DNA from: Alphaproteobacteria bacterium
Lineage (GTDB): Bacteria > Pseudomonadota > Alphaproteobacteria > Sphingomonadales > Sphingomonadaceae
Direction of reading: 5' to 3'
NCBI GenBank assembly: GCA_018823905.1
Contig: JAHJHL010000159.1
Span: forward strand, 1-64,000
Length of the DNA: 64,000 nucleotides
Positions 18,612-28,076 of the stretch are shown piece by piece. How positions within the stretch are numbered: position 1 is the first letter of the stretch; each line of letters starts with the position of its first letter. The notes beneath the pieces were generated by a model that saw only the letters and a program-made list of their open reading frames with translations, was not told the DNA's origin and ran no database searches. Both the position numbers and the translations under genes were made by a program.

Positions 18612-20488
18612 ACCTGCTCGTCCTTACCGCCGCGGCAACCGAGGTCGCCGCCGAACAGACGTCCGCTGCCGCGCTCGTCGAGGGTGCGATCCTGCTCGGC
18701 GTCGCGACGCTCTTCGTGCTGCTGTTTCGCCGTCTCGGTCTGGGCGCGGTGCTGGGATATCTGGTCGCGGGCTCGCTCGTCGGACCCTACGGGCTCGGCC
18801 TCGTCGGCGGAGGCGAATCGAAACTGGCCTTTGCCGAAATCGGGATCGCCTTCCTGCTGTTCCTCGTCGGGCTCGAACTGCATCCGCGGCGCTTGTGGGA
18901 CATGCGCCGCGCGATTTTCGGGCTTGGTCTGGCGCAGGTCGTCATCACCGGATTAATCCTCGCGGGCTTGATCTTTCTGACCCTGGGTTTCAGCTGGCAG
19001 GCCGCGCTCGCGCTCGGCCTGCCGCTCGCGCTATCGTCGACCGCGCAGGTACTGCCGGGACTGAAAAGCTCGGGCCGGATCAATTCGCCTTTCGGCGAAA
19101 AGGCCTTTTCGGTCCTGCTGTTCCAGGATCTGGCGATCGTGCCGATGATCACGATCATCGCGGTGCTGTCGCGCGCACCCGCCAATCCCGACGCGCCGCC
19201 GGGATGGCAGATGGCGTTCTACACCGTCGCCGCGATCATCGTCCTCGTTGTAGTCGGGCGCTTTGTCGTCAACCCGTTGCTGCGGATCATCGGCCGCTAT
19301 GGCGAGCGCGAGCTTTTTGTCGTCGTGGGTCTGCTCGTCGTGCTCGCCAGCGCGGCGTTCATGCACAGCCTGCATCTGTCGACCGCGCTCGGCGCCTTCA
19401 TTGCCGGGGTGATGCTCGCCGACTCGCCCTATCGGCACGAGATCGAGGCCGATATCGAGCCTTTCCGCCTCGTGCTGCTCGGGCTGTTTTTTCTTGCGGT
19501 CGGCATGGTGCTCGACCTCAATGTCATCCGCGAAGACCCACTGCGTGTCGTGGCGCTCGCCGCCGGGCTCGTCGCGGTGAAGGTTGCGGTACTGACTGTC
19601 ATCGTCCGCCTGTTCGGCAAGCCGTGGAGCGTCGCGCTCGGGCTGGGGCTGTTGCTCAGCCAGGGCGGCGAATTCGGCTTCCTCTTGTTCACGCAGGCGA
19701 CCCAGGCGCAGTTGATCGCGCCCGAAGCCGCCAGCCTGTTCAGCGCGGTCGTGACGCTGTCGATGATATCGACGCCGTTCCTGATGCTGTTCGCGCGCAA
19801 CCTGGAGTTTGCGCCCGAAAGCATCGAAGCCGATCTCGACGATCCCGAACATGCGCCGCGCGGGTCGGCGATCGTCGTCGGCTACGGCCGCTTCGGGCAG
19901 ATCGTGACGCAGATGCTCCATGCGGTCGATTGTTCGGTGACGCTGATCGACAAAAAGCCGAGCCAGATTGAAACGTCGGGACGCTTTAATACCAAAGTCT
20001 ATTATGGCGACGGATTGAAGGTCGATGTGCTGCGCCGCGCTGATGCCGAGGACGCAAGGCTGATCATTTTCTGCATCGACGACCGCGGCTTTGACGCCGC
20101 GGTGCTGGCGCCGATCGTCAAGGCGTTTCCCAAGGCCAAGATATTGACCCGGGTGTTCGACCGCCGCCAGTTGATGGCGATCGATGGCGCCGGGGTTGAC
20201 GGCGCGGTGCGCGAAACCTTTGAAAGTTCGATCGCGCTCGGGCTGCTCGCATTAAGGCAAATCGACATCGACGATGATGAAATCGCCGATGTCGAGATGG
20301 CGCTCCGGCATCTTGATGAAGAACGGCTCCACGCGCAGATCAGCGAAGGAACGATGTCCGCGGGGATGGACCACCGGTTCGTACCAGGCGGCGGCCGACA
20401 AGCGGCGAGCATTCTCGAAAGGCTACGCGAACGGCGTCAAGCTGCCAAATTGGCAAAGGACGAGGAAGAGGCGGCGGCGGGCGCCTAG
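18608..20488 (+). CDS. CPA2-family monovalent cation:proton antiporter (KefB-like)
   Basis: The 626-residue protein has an N-terminal membrane domain of about 12 helices in the CPA2 antiporter family (FLLFLVGLELHPRRLW, SALIGAFIAGVML-like segments) and a C-terminal Rossmann domain of the TrkA-N/KTN type with GYGRFGQIV for nucleotide binding. A charged coiled tail ends the protein. KefB/KefC relatives export K+ in exchange for H+ under electrophile stress; ion and gating ligand are not determined here. The GTG at 18608 overlaps the preceding stop. Its TAG lies in a CTAG shared with the stop of aroB on the other strand. Confidence 0.92.
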   Translation: MNLLVLTAAATEVAAEQTSAAALVEGAILLGVATLFVLLFRRLGLGAVLGYLVAGSLVGPYGLGLVGGGESKLAFAEIGIAFLLFLVGLELHPRRLWDMRRAIFGLGLAQVVITGLILAGLIFLTLGFSWQAALALGLPLALSSTAQVLPGLKSSGRINSPFGEKAFSVLLFQDLAIVPMITIIAVLSRAPANPDAPPGWQMAFYTVAAIIVLVVVGRFVVNPLLRIIGRYGERELFVVVGLLVVLASAAFMHSLHLSTALGAFIAGVMLADSPYRHEIEADIEPFRLVLLGLFFLAVGMVLDLNVIREDPLRVVALAAGLVAVKVAVLTVIVRLFGKPWSVALGLGLLLSQGGEFGFLLFTQATQAQLIAPEAASLFSAVVTLSMISTPFLMLFARNLEFAPESIEADLDDPEHAPRGSAIVVGYGRFGQIVTQMLHAVDCSVTLIDKKPSQIETSGRFNTKVYYGDGLKVDVLRRADAEDARLIIFCIDDRGFDAAVLAPIVKAFPKAKILTRVFDRRQLMAIDGAGVDGAVRETFESSIALGLLALRQIDIDDDEIADVEMALRHLDEERLHAQISEGTMSAGMDHRFVPGGGRQAASILERLRERRQAAKLAKDEEEAAAGA

Positions 20489-21591
20489 CGCGCCCGCTCG
20501 GCGTCCAGAAAAGCCGCTACTTTATCGAGCCCAAATTCGTCGGTGACAAAGCTCTGTCCGATCCCGCGCGTCAGGATCAGCGGCAGCTTGCCGCCGCGCA
20601 CCTTTTTGTCGTGCGCCATATGCGCCGCCAGCGTCGCGCCGTCGGCATCGACTCCGGCGCTCGCCAGATCGTGCGGCAGGCCGACCGCGGCGAGATGCGC
20701 GGCGACGCGGTCGGCGTCGGCGCTCGGGCACAGACCCTGCACAGCGGAAAAACGGTGGGCCAGCGCCATGCCGGCGGCCACGGCCTCGCCGTGGAGCAGC
20801 TTGTCGGAATAGCCGGTTGCGGCCTCAAGCGCGTGGCCGAAGCTATGACCGAGGTTGAGCAATGCGCGAATGTCCTGCGTCTCGCGCTCGTCGGCGGCCA
20901 CAATGCGCGCCTTTGCCGCGACGCTGTGGGCAATCGCCGTATGCCGGGCGGCGCTGTCGCCCGCGAGCAGTGCTTCGCCATGCGCTTCGCACCAAGCGAA
21001 GAAATCAGCGTCGTCGATCAGGCCATATTTGACGACTTCGGCATAGCCAGCGGCCAGATCGCGGCGCGGCAGCGTTTCGAGTGTCGTCGGGTCAATGACG
21101 ACGAGCGCAGGCTGGTGAAACGCGCCGATCATATTCTTGCCCGCCGCGACGTTGATCGCGGTCTTGCCGCCGACGCTGCTGTCGACCTGCGCCAGCAACG
21201 TCGTCGGCACCTGGATGAAGTGGCAGCCGCGCTTCACGATGCTGCATGCGAAACCGACGAGGTCGCCGATCACGCCACCGCCGAGCGCGATGACATGGTC
21301 GCTGCGCTCGATGCCTTCGCCGATCAGCCATTCGGTCAGGCGCGCGAGCCCGGCCCAGCTTTTCGTCGCCTCGCCGGGGTCGAGAACGAAGGACGAGAAG
21401 GAGATATTCTCCATCGCCAGCGCGGTGCCGAGCGAAACGAGATAATGGTCCGCGACATGGGTATCGGTGACGATCATCGTCCGCGGGCGTTTGAGCATCG
21501 GCGCGACATGCGCGCCGATGCTGCGAATCAGCCCGTCGCCGATCAGTATCGGATAGCTGCGGGCGCCCAGCTCGACGGTCAGGCTTTCCAT
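20485..21591 (-). CDS. aroB: 3-dehydroquinate synthase
   Basis: AroB makes 3-dehydroquinate from DAHP in the shikimate pathway, using NAD and a divalent metal. The 368-residue protein has the hallmark segments GGGVIGDLVGF, QVPTTLLAQVDSSVGGKTAIN and EVVKYGLI, and a metal-site His in LNLGHSFGHALE. The ATG at 21591 (MESLTVELG) lies 13 bases inside the end of aroK, so the two genes are coupled, the usual arrangement. It converges on the antiporter gene with a shared CTAG stop. Confidence 0.97.
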   Translation of the reverse strand: MESLTVELGARSYPILIGDGLIRSIGAHVAPMLKRPRTMIVTDTHVADHYLVSLGTALAMENISFSSFVLDPGEATKSWAGLARLTEWLIGEGIERSDHVIALGGGVIGDLVGFACSIVKRGCHFIQVPTTLLAQVDSSVGGKTAINVAAGKNMIGAFHQPALVVIDPTTLETLPRRDLAAGYAEVVKYGLIDDADFFAWCEAHGEALLAGDSAARHTAIAHSVAAKARIVAADERETQDIRALLNLGHSFGHALEAATGYSDKLLHGEAVAAGMALAHRFSAVQGLCPSADADRVAAHLAAVGLPHDLASAGVDADGATLAAHMAHDKKVRGGKLPLILTRGIGQSFVTDEFGLDKVAAFLDAERAR

Positions 21592-22154
21592 GTTGACAAG
21601 GCCTCCAATATCGCACGCACCGTTTGGTCGTGCGGGGTGCTCGCCGAGCTGACGCGCAGATGCGCTTCGGCATAGATCGGGTTGCGAACCGCCGCCAGTT
21701 CGCGGAGTACCTCGGCAGGGTCGCGGTTTTTGAGCAGGGGGCGGTGGCTGCGGCGCCCGACGCGCTCGACCAATGTCGCAATATCGGCGTCGAGCCAGAT
21801 GCACAGGCTATCGCGCAGGATCAGCGCCCGCGTATCGGGGTTGATGAAGGCGCCGCCGCCGGTCGCCAGCACCATGGGTTTCCCCGCGAGCATGCGCGCG
21901 ATCACGCGCCGTTCTCCATCCCGAAAATGCGCTTCGCCAAAGCGTTCGAAAATATCGGCGATCGTCATGTCGGCGGCGCGTTCGATTTCGTCGTCGGCGT
22001 CGGCAAAGCGCATGCCGAGCCGCCCCGCGAGACGGCGGCCGACGGTCGATTTTCCCGACCCCATCAACCCGACAAGCACGATCGACCGGTCGCGGATCGC
22101 GGCGGGGATCGCGCTCGCGCTGCTTGGCGCCGGGCTTTTCGGGTTTCGCGACAT
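21579..22154 (-). CDS. aroK: Shikimate kinase
   Basis: AroK phosphorylates shikimate at O3 in the pathway to chorismate. The 191-residue protein has Walker A GLMGSGKST, the shikimate-binding DADDEIE, the GGGAF motif and the lid segment RSHRPLL. The chosen ATG at 22154 adds about 20 residues ahead of the conserved core, which is common in alphaproteobacteria. Its 3' end overlaps aroB by 13 bases. It is divergent from the periplasmic-protein gene at 22282. Confidence 0.95.
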   Translation of the reverse strand: MSRNPKSPAPSSASAIPAAIRDRSIVLVGLMGSGKSTVGRRLAGRLGMRFADADDEIERAADMTIADIFERFGEAHFRDGERRVIARMLAGKPMVLATGGGAFINPDTRALILRDSLCIWLDADIATLVERVGRRSHRPLLKNRDPAEVLRELAAVRNPIYAEAHLRVSSASTPHDQTVRAILEALSTWKA

Positions 22155-22281
22155 GATGCGCGCGGCTATACCGTCCGGGACGCGCGGAACAACGGTTTTC
22201 GCCGACAAACGAAGGCGCGACCGACCGAGCGTGCAGGATTGAGGTGGACGTGGCCGACAAGATTGGCGAAAGCGCAGCGCG

Positions 22282-24099
22282 ATGACGAAAAAACTGCTGA
22301 CGCTGACCCTGGGCCTGTCGAGCACCGCGCTGGCCGCCGCGCTGGTGCTGCCCGCGCTCGCGCAGGAATCGCTGCTGCCCGAAGGCTTTGGCAATCCTGC
22401 CGAGACCCCGGCGCCGCGCCCGACCCCAACCCCATCGCAAACCCCCGCGCCAACGTCGGCACCAAAAAACGGCACGACCCCGCCGCCGGTCACTTCGACC
22501 GTCGGTACCACCGACACCGCCGGGACGCCTGCCGACGCCGCTGACGAAGAGGGCGATGACGGTGAAGATGTCGCCCCCGGCACGCTGAAATACGACTTGC
22601 CGCCGGGCGCCCGCCGCCTGCTTACCCGCATCGGGCCGCTCACTCCCGAATCTGGCGGGCTTGCGCCGGATGCCTTTGGGGTGCGCGGGCAATATGCCGC
22701 GGCGATCATGCGCCGCACCAACGGCCAGTTCGCGTCGCGCTGGGGCCAGATCCTGCTTCGCCGCGCGCTGGTGTCGGCGATCGACACCCCCGACACGATC
22801 AACGGCGCCGACTTGGCCGCCGAACGCGCGTCGCTGCTCCTTCGCATGGGCGAATCGATCGCGGCGCGCTGGATCGTCCAGGCGGTCGATTATGACCGCG
22901 CGAGCCCGCGCCTGGTCGCCGCGGCGCAGCAGACCTATCTCGCCAATGCCGATCCGGCGGGGATGTGTCCCTATGTTCCCGCGGGTTTGGCCCATGGTGA
23001 TGAGCATTCGTGGCGCTTGTCGGCGGCGATCTGTTCAGGACTCACGGGTGAAGCCGGACCAGCGGGCTGGGCGATCGGGCGCGTGCGGTCGAGCGGCAAG
23101 ATTTCAAATTTCGACATATTGCTCACCGAACGTGTGCTCGGCGCGACCGGCAGCGGGCGCCGGTCGACGACGATCGAATGGGACAATATCGATAGGCTGA
23201 CCAGCTGGCGGTTCGGCATGGCGACTGCGACCGCGGTGCCGGTTCCCGAACCGTTGCGCACGTCGGCGCCCGCCAATATAAAGGGGTGGACGGTGCTCGC
23301 CCCGATGACCGACATGGCGAACCGCGTCGCGGCGGCGCCCGAAGCCGCGGCGCGCGGCGTGTTGTCGAGCGAAGCCTATGTGTCGTTGCTGAGTGCGGCG
23401 GCGAGCGAAGAAGAACCTGCCGAAGCTCTGGCGTTGCAAACGGACCAGCTTCGCGCGGCCTTTGGCTCGGCGCAGGGTGCCGATCGTTACACGGCGATGC
23501 AGGGGATCTGGTCCGCGGGTATAACCCCGGTGCAAACCTATGCCGCGATGGTATCGACCGCACGCGCTGCCGCGGCGTTGCCGGTCGGCACCGAAGTCGG
23601 CGACGATCCCTGGCAATTATTGGGGTCGATGCTGGCGGGCGGGTACGACGACAACGCGATCGATTGGGTGCCGACGATCACCGTGGGCAGCCGCGCGTGG
23701 GGCGTACTGGCGGTCGGGTCGCCGCGGCCGCTGAACGGCACGACGGCTGGTACCGTCGGACAATTTTCGGGCAATGACGACAGTGCGGATTATCTGCGCT
23801 CGAAATTCCTGCTCGCCGGACTGGCGGGCCTCGGTCGGATCGATTCCGGCGCTGCCGCGTCTGCGGCAAGCGATCTCGAGGTCGATCTGGGAAAGCAGAC
23901 GCGCTGGTCGCGCGCGATCATGGCGGCGGCTGAGCGGCGTGAACCGGGGATGGTGGCTTTGCTCGCCGCAGCGGGGATGCAGGGCGAATGGTCGAAAGTG
24001 CCGCCCTATCATCTCTATTATATCGTCCGCGCGCTGCGCGAGGTGGGGCTGGCGGCCGAAGCGCGGATGATCGCTGCCGAAGCGCTGGTGCGTGTCTGA
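22282..24099 (+). CDS. Periplasmic protein of unknown function with Pro/Thr-rich linker
   Basis: I do not recognise a named family. The 605-residue precursor has a signal peptide (MTKKLLTLTLGLSSTALAAAL, cleavage near residue 30), a linker of roughly residues 38-85 rich in Pro, Thr and Ala, and a long alanine-rich C-terminal part from about residue 95 that looks helical and repeat-like, without visible catalytic motifs. It lies between aroK and a tyrosine recombinase gene that follows 26 bases downstream. The start ATG overlaps the stop of an 11-codon mini frame. A structural or lipid/peptidoglycan-related envelope role is possible but unsupported. Confidence 0.75.
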   Translation: MTKKLLTLTLGLSSTALAAALVLPALAQESLLPEGFGNPAETPAPRPTPTPSQTPAPTSAPKNGTTPPPVTSTVGTTDTAGTPADAADEEGDDGEDVAPGTLKYDLPPGARRLLTRIGPLTPESGGLAPDAFGVRGQYAAAIMRRTNGQFASRWGQILLRRALVSAIDTPDTINGADLAAERASLLLRMGESIAARWIVQAVDYDRASPRLVAAAQQTYLANADPAGMCPYVPAGLAHGDEHSWRLSAAICSGLTGEAGPAGWAIGRVRSSGKISNFDILLTERVLGATGSGRRSTTIEWDNIDRLTSWRFGMATATAVPVPEPLRTSAPANIKGWTVLAPMTDMANRVAAAPEAAARGVLSSEAYVSLLSAAASEEEPAEALALQTDQLRAAFGSAQGADRYTAMQGIWSAGITPVQTYAAMVSTARAAAALPVGTEVGDDPWQLLGSMLAGGYDDNAIDWVPTITVGSRAWGVLAVGSPRPLNGTTAGTVGQFSGNDDSADYLRSKFLLAGLAGLGRIDSGAAASAASDLEVDLGKQTRWSRAIMAAAERREPGMVALLAAAGMQGEWSKVPPYHLYYIVRALREVGLAAEARMIAAEALVRV

Positions 24100-24125
24100 A
24101 CCGGGCAAAGCGCCGGACATCGAGC

Positions 24126-25055
24126 ATGTCTGACGGGGCAGCGATCGACCGTTTTCTGGAGATGATGGCGGCCGAACGCGGAGCGTCGCGCAACACGCTC
24201 ACCGCCTATCGCCGCGATCTGGAGCAGGCGACCGAATTTGTGACCGGTCGCCTCGCTGATGCCGATGTTACGATTTTGAGAAAATTGATGGCTGATTATC
24301 AATCACTTGCGGCAAGCAGTGCGGCGCGCAAGCTGTCGGCGCTACGGCAGTTCTTTGCCTTTCTGCTCGACGAAGGCGACCGCGCGGACAATCCTGCGCT
24401 CGATATTGCACGGCCAACGACGCGGCGCCCGCTGCCGCGCATCCTGACGCACGATCATGTCGGGCGGCTGTTTGCACAGGCCGAAGAGGACGCCGCGGGC
24501 GAAGCGCCAGCCGCGGCGGCGGTGCGGATGCTGTTGCTGCTCGAACTTCTTTATGGATCGGGACTGCGCGCGAGTGAACTGGTAGCACTGCCGCGGCGGG
24601 CGATTGCCGGCGAGCGCGAATATCTGATCGTGCGGGGCAAGGGCGACAAGGAACGGCTGGTACCGCTGTCGGATCGCGCCCGCGGCGCGCTCGATCGCTG
24701 GGTTCCCTTGCTCGCCGACGGTTCGCCCTGGCTGTTCCCGTCGGGCAAAAGCCATGTTTCGCGCGTGCGGCTGTTTCAGATGCTCCGCGATCTGGCAGCG
24801 CGCGCGGGGATCGATCCGACCGCGGTCAGCCCGCATGTGCTGCGCCACGCCTTTGCCACCCATTTGCTTGAGGGCGGCGCCGACCTGCGTGCCTTGCAGT
24901 TGATGCTGGGCCATGCCGACATCGCGACGACCGAAATCTATACCCATGTCGACAGCCGCCGCTTGGTAGAGTTGGTCAACAAGCGTCATCCGCTCGCGCA
25001 CATGGACGTCGAACCGGAGTCGCCAGACGTTGACGTCGTCCGGCCTTCGTCCTAG
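24126..25055 (+). CDS. xerD: Tyrosine recombinase, XerD type
   Basis: XerD with XerC resolves chromosome dimers at dif. The 309-residue protein has the N-terminal SAM-like core-binding domain (DRFLEMMAAERGASRNTLTAYRRDL) and a catalytic domain with Arg in LYGSGLRASELV, HxLRHAFATHLL, LGHADIATTEIYTHV and the nucleophilic Tyr in IYTHV. Length and composition fit chromosomal Xer proteins; no phage or integron genes are near, so a mobile-element integrase is unlikely. The ATG at 24126 is preceded by GAGC, a weak site. Confidence 0.9.
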   Translation: MSDGAAIDRFLEMMAAERGASRNTLTAYRRDLEQATEFVTGRLADADVTILRKLMADYQSLAASSAARKLSALRQFFAFLLDEGDRADNPALDIARPTTRRPLPRILTHDHVGRLFAQAEEDAAGEAPAAAAVRMLLLLELLYGSGLRASELVALPRRAIAGEREYLIVRGKGDKERLVPLSDRARGALDRWVPLLADGSPWLFPSGKSHVSRVRLFQMLRDLAARAGIDPTAVSPHVLRHAFATHLLEGGADLRALQLMLGHADIATTEIYTHVDSRRLVELVNKRHPLAHMDVEPESPDVDVVRPSS

Positions 25056-25066
25056 CGACTCCCGCC

Positions 25067-26014
25067 ATGACAGCCTTTCTGGACTTCGAAAAACAGGTCG
25101 CCGCGCTCGATCGGCAGATCGCCGAATTGCGCGAAATGGGGGACGACCCCACGCTCAACATCGACAATGACATCGCACGGCTGGAGGACAAATCCTCGAA
25201 ATTGCTGCGCGATATCTATACGAAGCTGACGCCTTGGCAAAAGACGCAGGTCGCCCGCCATCCCGATCGACCGCACTTTAAACATTATGTCGCGGAGCTG
25301 TTCGACGACTGGATGCCGCTCGCCGGCGACCGTAATTTCGGCGACGATCAGGCGATTTTAGGCGGTCTCGCGCGCTTTCGCGGTCGCCGTGTGATGGTCA
25401 TCGGCCATGAAAAGGGCGACGATATTCCGTCGCGGATGAAGCATAATTTCGGGATGGCGAAGCCCGAGGGCTATCGCAAGGCGATCCGCCTGATGCAGCT
25501 CGCCGACCGTTTCGGCCTGCCGGTGATCACGCTGGTCGATACCTCGGGCGCCTTTCCGGGCATTCAGGCCGAAGAGCGCGGTCAGGCCGAAGCGATTGCG
25601 CGCTCGACCGAGCAATGCCTTGCCTTGGGCGTTCCCATGGTTGCGGCGATCGTTGGCGAGGGCGGGTCGGGCGGCGCGATTGCGCTCGCCGCGGCCAACC
25701 GCGTGCTGATGTTCGAACATGCTGTCTATTCGGTGATTTCGCCCGAAGGCTGCGCGTCGATCCTGTGGCGGACGTCCGACAAGGCGGCCGATGCCGCGGC
25801 GGCGATGAAGATGTCGGCACAGGATCTTCTTGGGCTGAAAATCATCGATCGCATCGTTCCCGAACCCGTCGGCGGGGCGCATCGCGATCCCGCCATGGCG
25901 ATTGCCGCGCTCGGCGATGCGATCGCACAGGAGCTCGACAGCCTGTCGGGTATGCCGCGCGACGCAGTCCTTGCCGCGCGTGAAGAGAAATTCCTCGCGA
26001 TGGGGCGCGCCTGA
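25067..26014 (+). CDS. accA: Acetyl-CoA carboxylase carboxyltransferase, alpha subunit
   Basis: AccA with AccD transfers carboxyl from biotin to acetyl-CoA to give malonyl-CoA, the first committed step of fatty acid synthesis. The 315-residue protein has the usual N-terminal helices (MTAFLDFEKQVAALDRQIAEL) and the crotonase-fold core (PVITLVDTSGAFPGIQAEERGQ, GEGGSGGAIALA). It starts 12 bases after xerD and may share its transcript. Length and motifs are normal. Confidence 0.97.
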   Translation: MTAFLDFEKQVAALDRQIAELREMGDDPTLNIDNDIARLEDKSSKLLRDIYTKLTPWQKTQVARHPDRPHFKHYVAELFDDWMPLAGDRNFGDDQAILGGLARFRGRRVMVIGHEKGDDIPSRMKHNFGMAKPEGYRKAIRLMQLADRFGLPVITLVDTSGAFPGIQAEERGQAEAIARSTEQCLALGVPMVAAIVGEGGSGGAIALAAANRVLMFEHAVYSVISPEGCASILWRTSDKAADAAAAMKMSAQDLLGLKIIDRIVPEPVGGAHRDPAMAIAALGDAIAQELDSLSGMPRDAVLAAREEKFLAMGRA

Positions 26015-26165
26015 CGCGCCGCGATAGCGGAACCCGTCGCCCGGATTTGCGTTCACCGTCAAGATATTGGCCGCGTCGTTGGGAAACCGCGGTTGCGCCA
26101 CGGCTTGCCTCGTGGCGAATAGGGGATATTCCTTGGGTAACAAACGGCATGTGGGAGGCGCAGCG

Positions 26166-27677
26166 ATGAGCAAGATCAAGAAAAATGGCTTGGCGATCAA
26201 GCTGGCGGCATCGGCGGCGCTTGGCAGTCTCGCTTTGACCGGCGTTGCCGACGCTCAGCTGAGGGCAATCAAGACGGCGACCAACATTTCGCCGTCTGAA
26301 CGCAAGCAGGGCGATGAAGCGCATCCGCAACTAATGGCCGAATTTGGCGGCGCCTATAACGGCCCGCAAGCGTCCTATGCCGTCCGCGTCGGACAGAATA
26401 TCGCACTGCAATCGGGGCTGTCGAACGCGCGCAGCGATTTTACCGTCACGCTGCTCAACTCGCCCGTTAACAACGCCTTCGCGATCCCCGGCGGCTATGT
26501 CTATGTCACGCGCCAGCTGATGGCGCTGATGAACGACGAGGCTGAACTCGCCGGGGTGCTGGGGCATGAGGTCGGCCATGTCGCGGCGCAGCACAGTAAA
26601 AAACGGCAAAAGGCAGCGACCCGCAACCAGATTCTGGGCGTCCTCGGCGCTGTGCTCGGCGGCGCGATCGGCGACAGCGGCGGCGTGCTCGGCGGGCTTG
26701 GCGGGCTGCTCCAGAATAATGCTATGCAGGTCGCGCAGTTTGCAACGCTGGGCTTTTCGCGCAGCCAGGAATTGCAGGCCGACCAGCTCGGTGTTCAATA
26801 TCTTCGCAGCGCTGGCTATGATCCGCTGGCGCTGTCGACGATGCTCGCGAGCCTCGCGAACCAGACCAACCTCGACGCGCGCCTGTCGGGCGGCGATGCG
26901 CGGTCGCTGCCCGCGTGGGCGAGCACGCACCCGGACCCCGCCTCGCGCGTCCGCAATGCCCAAATGCTGGCCAGCCGCGTTGGCGGCACCGGCGGCGTGC
27001 GCAATGCCGACGCCTTCCTCGCCGCCGTCGACAATGTCCTGTATGGTGACGATCCGGCGCAGGGCGTCGTCGAAGGCAACCAGTTTCTGCACCCCGATCT
27101 GCGCCTGCGTTTCGAAGTGCCGCGCGGATATGGCATGCAAAATGGTGCTACTGCAGTTTCGGTTAGCGGCAATGGTGGACAGGGGCAGTTTACGACCGGC
27201 CCCTACAGCGGCGACATGAACGCTTATATCGCTGCGGCATTCAAATCGGTCGCGGGCAATACGGCGATCAGCCCCAGCGCGGTCCAGCGCACCACGGTCA
27301 ACGGCATTCCTGCTTTTTATTCGACGGCGCGCGTCGCCAGCCAGTCGGGGCAGGTCGATGTGACGGTTTTCGCGTATGAGTTTTCGCGGAGCAGTGCGTT
27401 TCACTTCGTTACGTTGACGAAGGCGGGGGGCACCGGCGTGTTCAACCCGATGTTCAACAGCGTGCGGCGGCTGAATGCGGCCGAAGCAGCGGCGATCAAG
27501 CCGCGGCGGATCGATGTGGTGACCGTGGGGCGCGGCGACACGATGGCCAGCCTGGCGCGGCGCATGGCGTACAACAATTATCAAGCCGAGCGGTTCCAGG
27601 TACTTAACCGGCTGACCGCATCGAGCCGGTTGGCGCCGGGGCAGAAGGTGAAAATTGTGGTGTATTCCAGCCGTTAG
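26166..27677 (+). CDS. M48 family zinc metalloprotease with C-terminal LysM-like domain
   Basis: The 503-residue precursor has a signal peptide (to about residue 30). The M48 zinc motif is HEVGH at 134-138, with the downstream acidic ligand in RSQELQADQLG. A middle domain follows, and the last 50 residues resemble LysM (TVGRGDTMASLARRMAYNN ... LAPGQKVKIVVY), suggesting binding to peptidoglycan. Periplasmic M48 proteases of the BepA/LoiP kind take part in outer-membrane quality control. The ATG at 26166 follows GGGAGGCG; the longer upstream frame lacks a signal sequence. Confidence 0.9.
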   Translation: MSKIKKNGLAIKLAASAALGSLALTGVADAQLRAIKTATNISPSERKQGDEAHPQLMAEFGGAYNGPQASYAVRVGQNIALQSGLSNARSDFTVTLLNSPVNNAFAIPGGYVYVTRQLMALMNDEAELAGVLGHEVGHVAAQHSKKRQKAATRNQILGVLGAVLGGAIGDSGGVLGGLGGLLQNNAMQVAQFATLGFSRSQELQADQLGVQYLRSAGYDPLALSTMLASLANQTNLDARLSGGDARSLPAWASTHPDPASRVRNAQMLASRVGGTGGVRNADAFLAAVDNVLYGDDPAQGVVEGNQFLHPDLRLRFEVPRGYGMQNGATAVSVSGNGGQGQFTTGPYSGDMNAYIAAAFKSVAGNTAISPSAVQRTTVNGIPAFYSTARVASQSGQVDVTVFAYEFSRSSAFHFVTLTKAGGTGVFNPMFNSVRRLNAAEAAAIKPRRIDVVTVGRGDTMASLARRMAYNNYQAERFQVLNRLTASSRLAPGQKVKIVVYSSR

Positions 27678-27697
27678 TTGATCGCTGACGGCGGCAG

Positions 27698-27728
27698 AAA
27701 AAAAGGGCGGTGATTGCTCACCGCCCTT
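27698..27728 (-). terminator. Rho-independent terminator of the Flp pilin gene
   Basis: A 9-bp stem GGGCGGTGA/TCACCGCCC (27705-27713 and 27718-27726) with a 4-base loop is followed, in minus-strand sense, by seven T (complement of A at 27698-27704). It lies downstream of the pilin gene at 27772 and also just after the M48 gene end; the T tract favours the minus strand. Confidence 0.8.
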
Positions 27729-27771
27729 AATTTCGTACCTCTCCGCGCCGAAACGCGTGAGTGGCGCAATA

Positions 27772-27936
27772 TTACGGATTCAGGCCATTGTTGACGTTCG
27801 TGAACGTCGACTTGACGCTGGTACCAACCGAGGTCATCGCGGCGATGCCGGCGACGGCGATCAGCGCGGCGATCAGGCCATATTCAATGGCGGTTGCGGC
27901 TTTGGTATCGCGAACGAACTTTTTGATGAACTTCAT
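27772..27936 (-). CDS. Flp family type IVb pilin (54 residues)
   Basis: The small gene encodes an Flp pilin: a short basic leader (MKFIKKFVRDTKA) and the diagnostic ATAIEYGLIAALIAVAGI core, with Glu18 at the +5 position. Flp pilins are the major subunits of Tad pili, used for surface attachment, and are processed by a dedicated prepilin peptidase after position 13. Here residue -1 is Ala rather than the usual Gly. No tad/cpa genes lie in the window, so assembly machinery must be elsewhere. A terminator follows at 27698-27728. The frame is shorter than typical gene callers expect but the match is clear. Confidence 0.88.
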   Translation of the reverse strand: MKFIKKFVRDTKAATAIEYGLIAALIAVAGIAAMTSVGTSVKSTFTNVNNGLNP

Positions 27937-28076
27937 GACTGGTCTCCTGATATCACTTACCCTGTTGACGGTCTGGTCTGGGTCAACAGTTGCTGGTTTA
28001 GGACGAATAGGTTTTGAAAATATTAATGGCGGGACCTCGGCAGATCAGGCGCCGGGTCCCATTTTAGAACAGCTGA

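Noticed and set aside
22250-22285. 11-codon mini frame with a GTG start whose stop overlaps the ATG of the 605-residue protein gene
   Set aside because: Its ribosome-binding site is plausible and the overlap resembles coupling, but a frame this short cannot be separated from chance.
24126-25055. Tyrosine recombinase as evidence of an integron or phage
   Set aside because: The protein matches chromosomal XerD-type recombinases in length and motifs and sits in a run with accA; there are no cassette arrays or att repeats.
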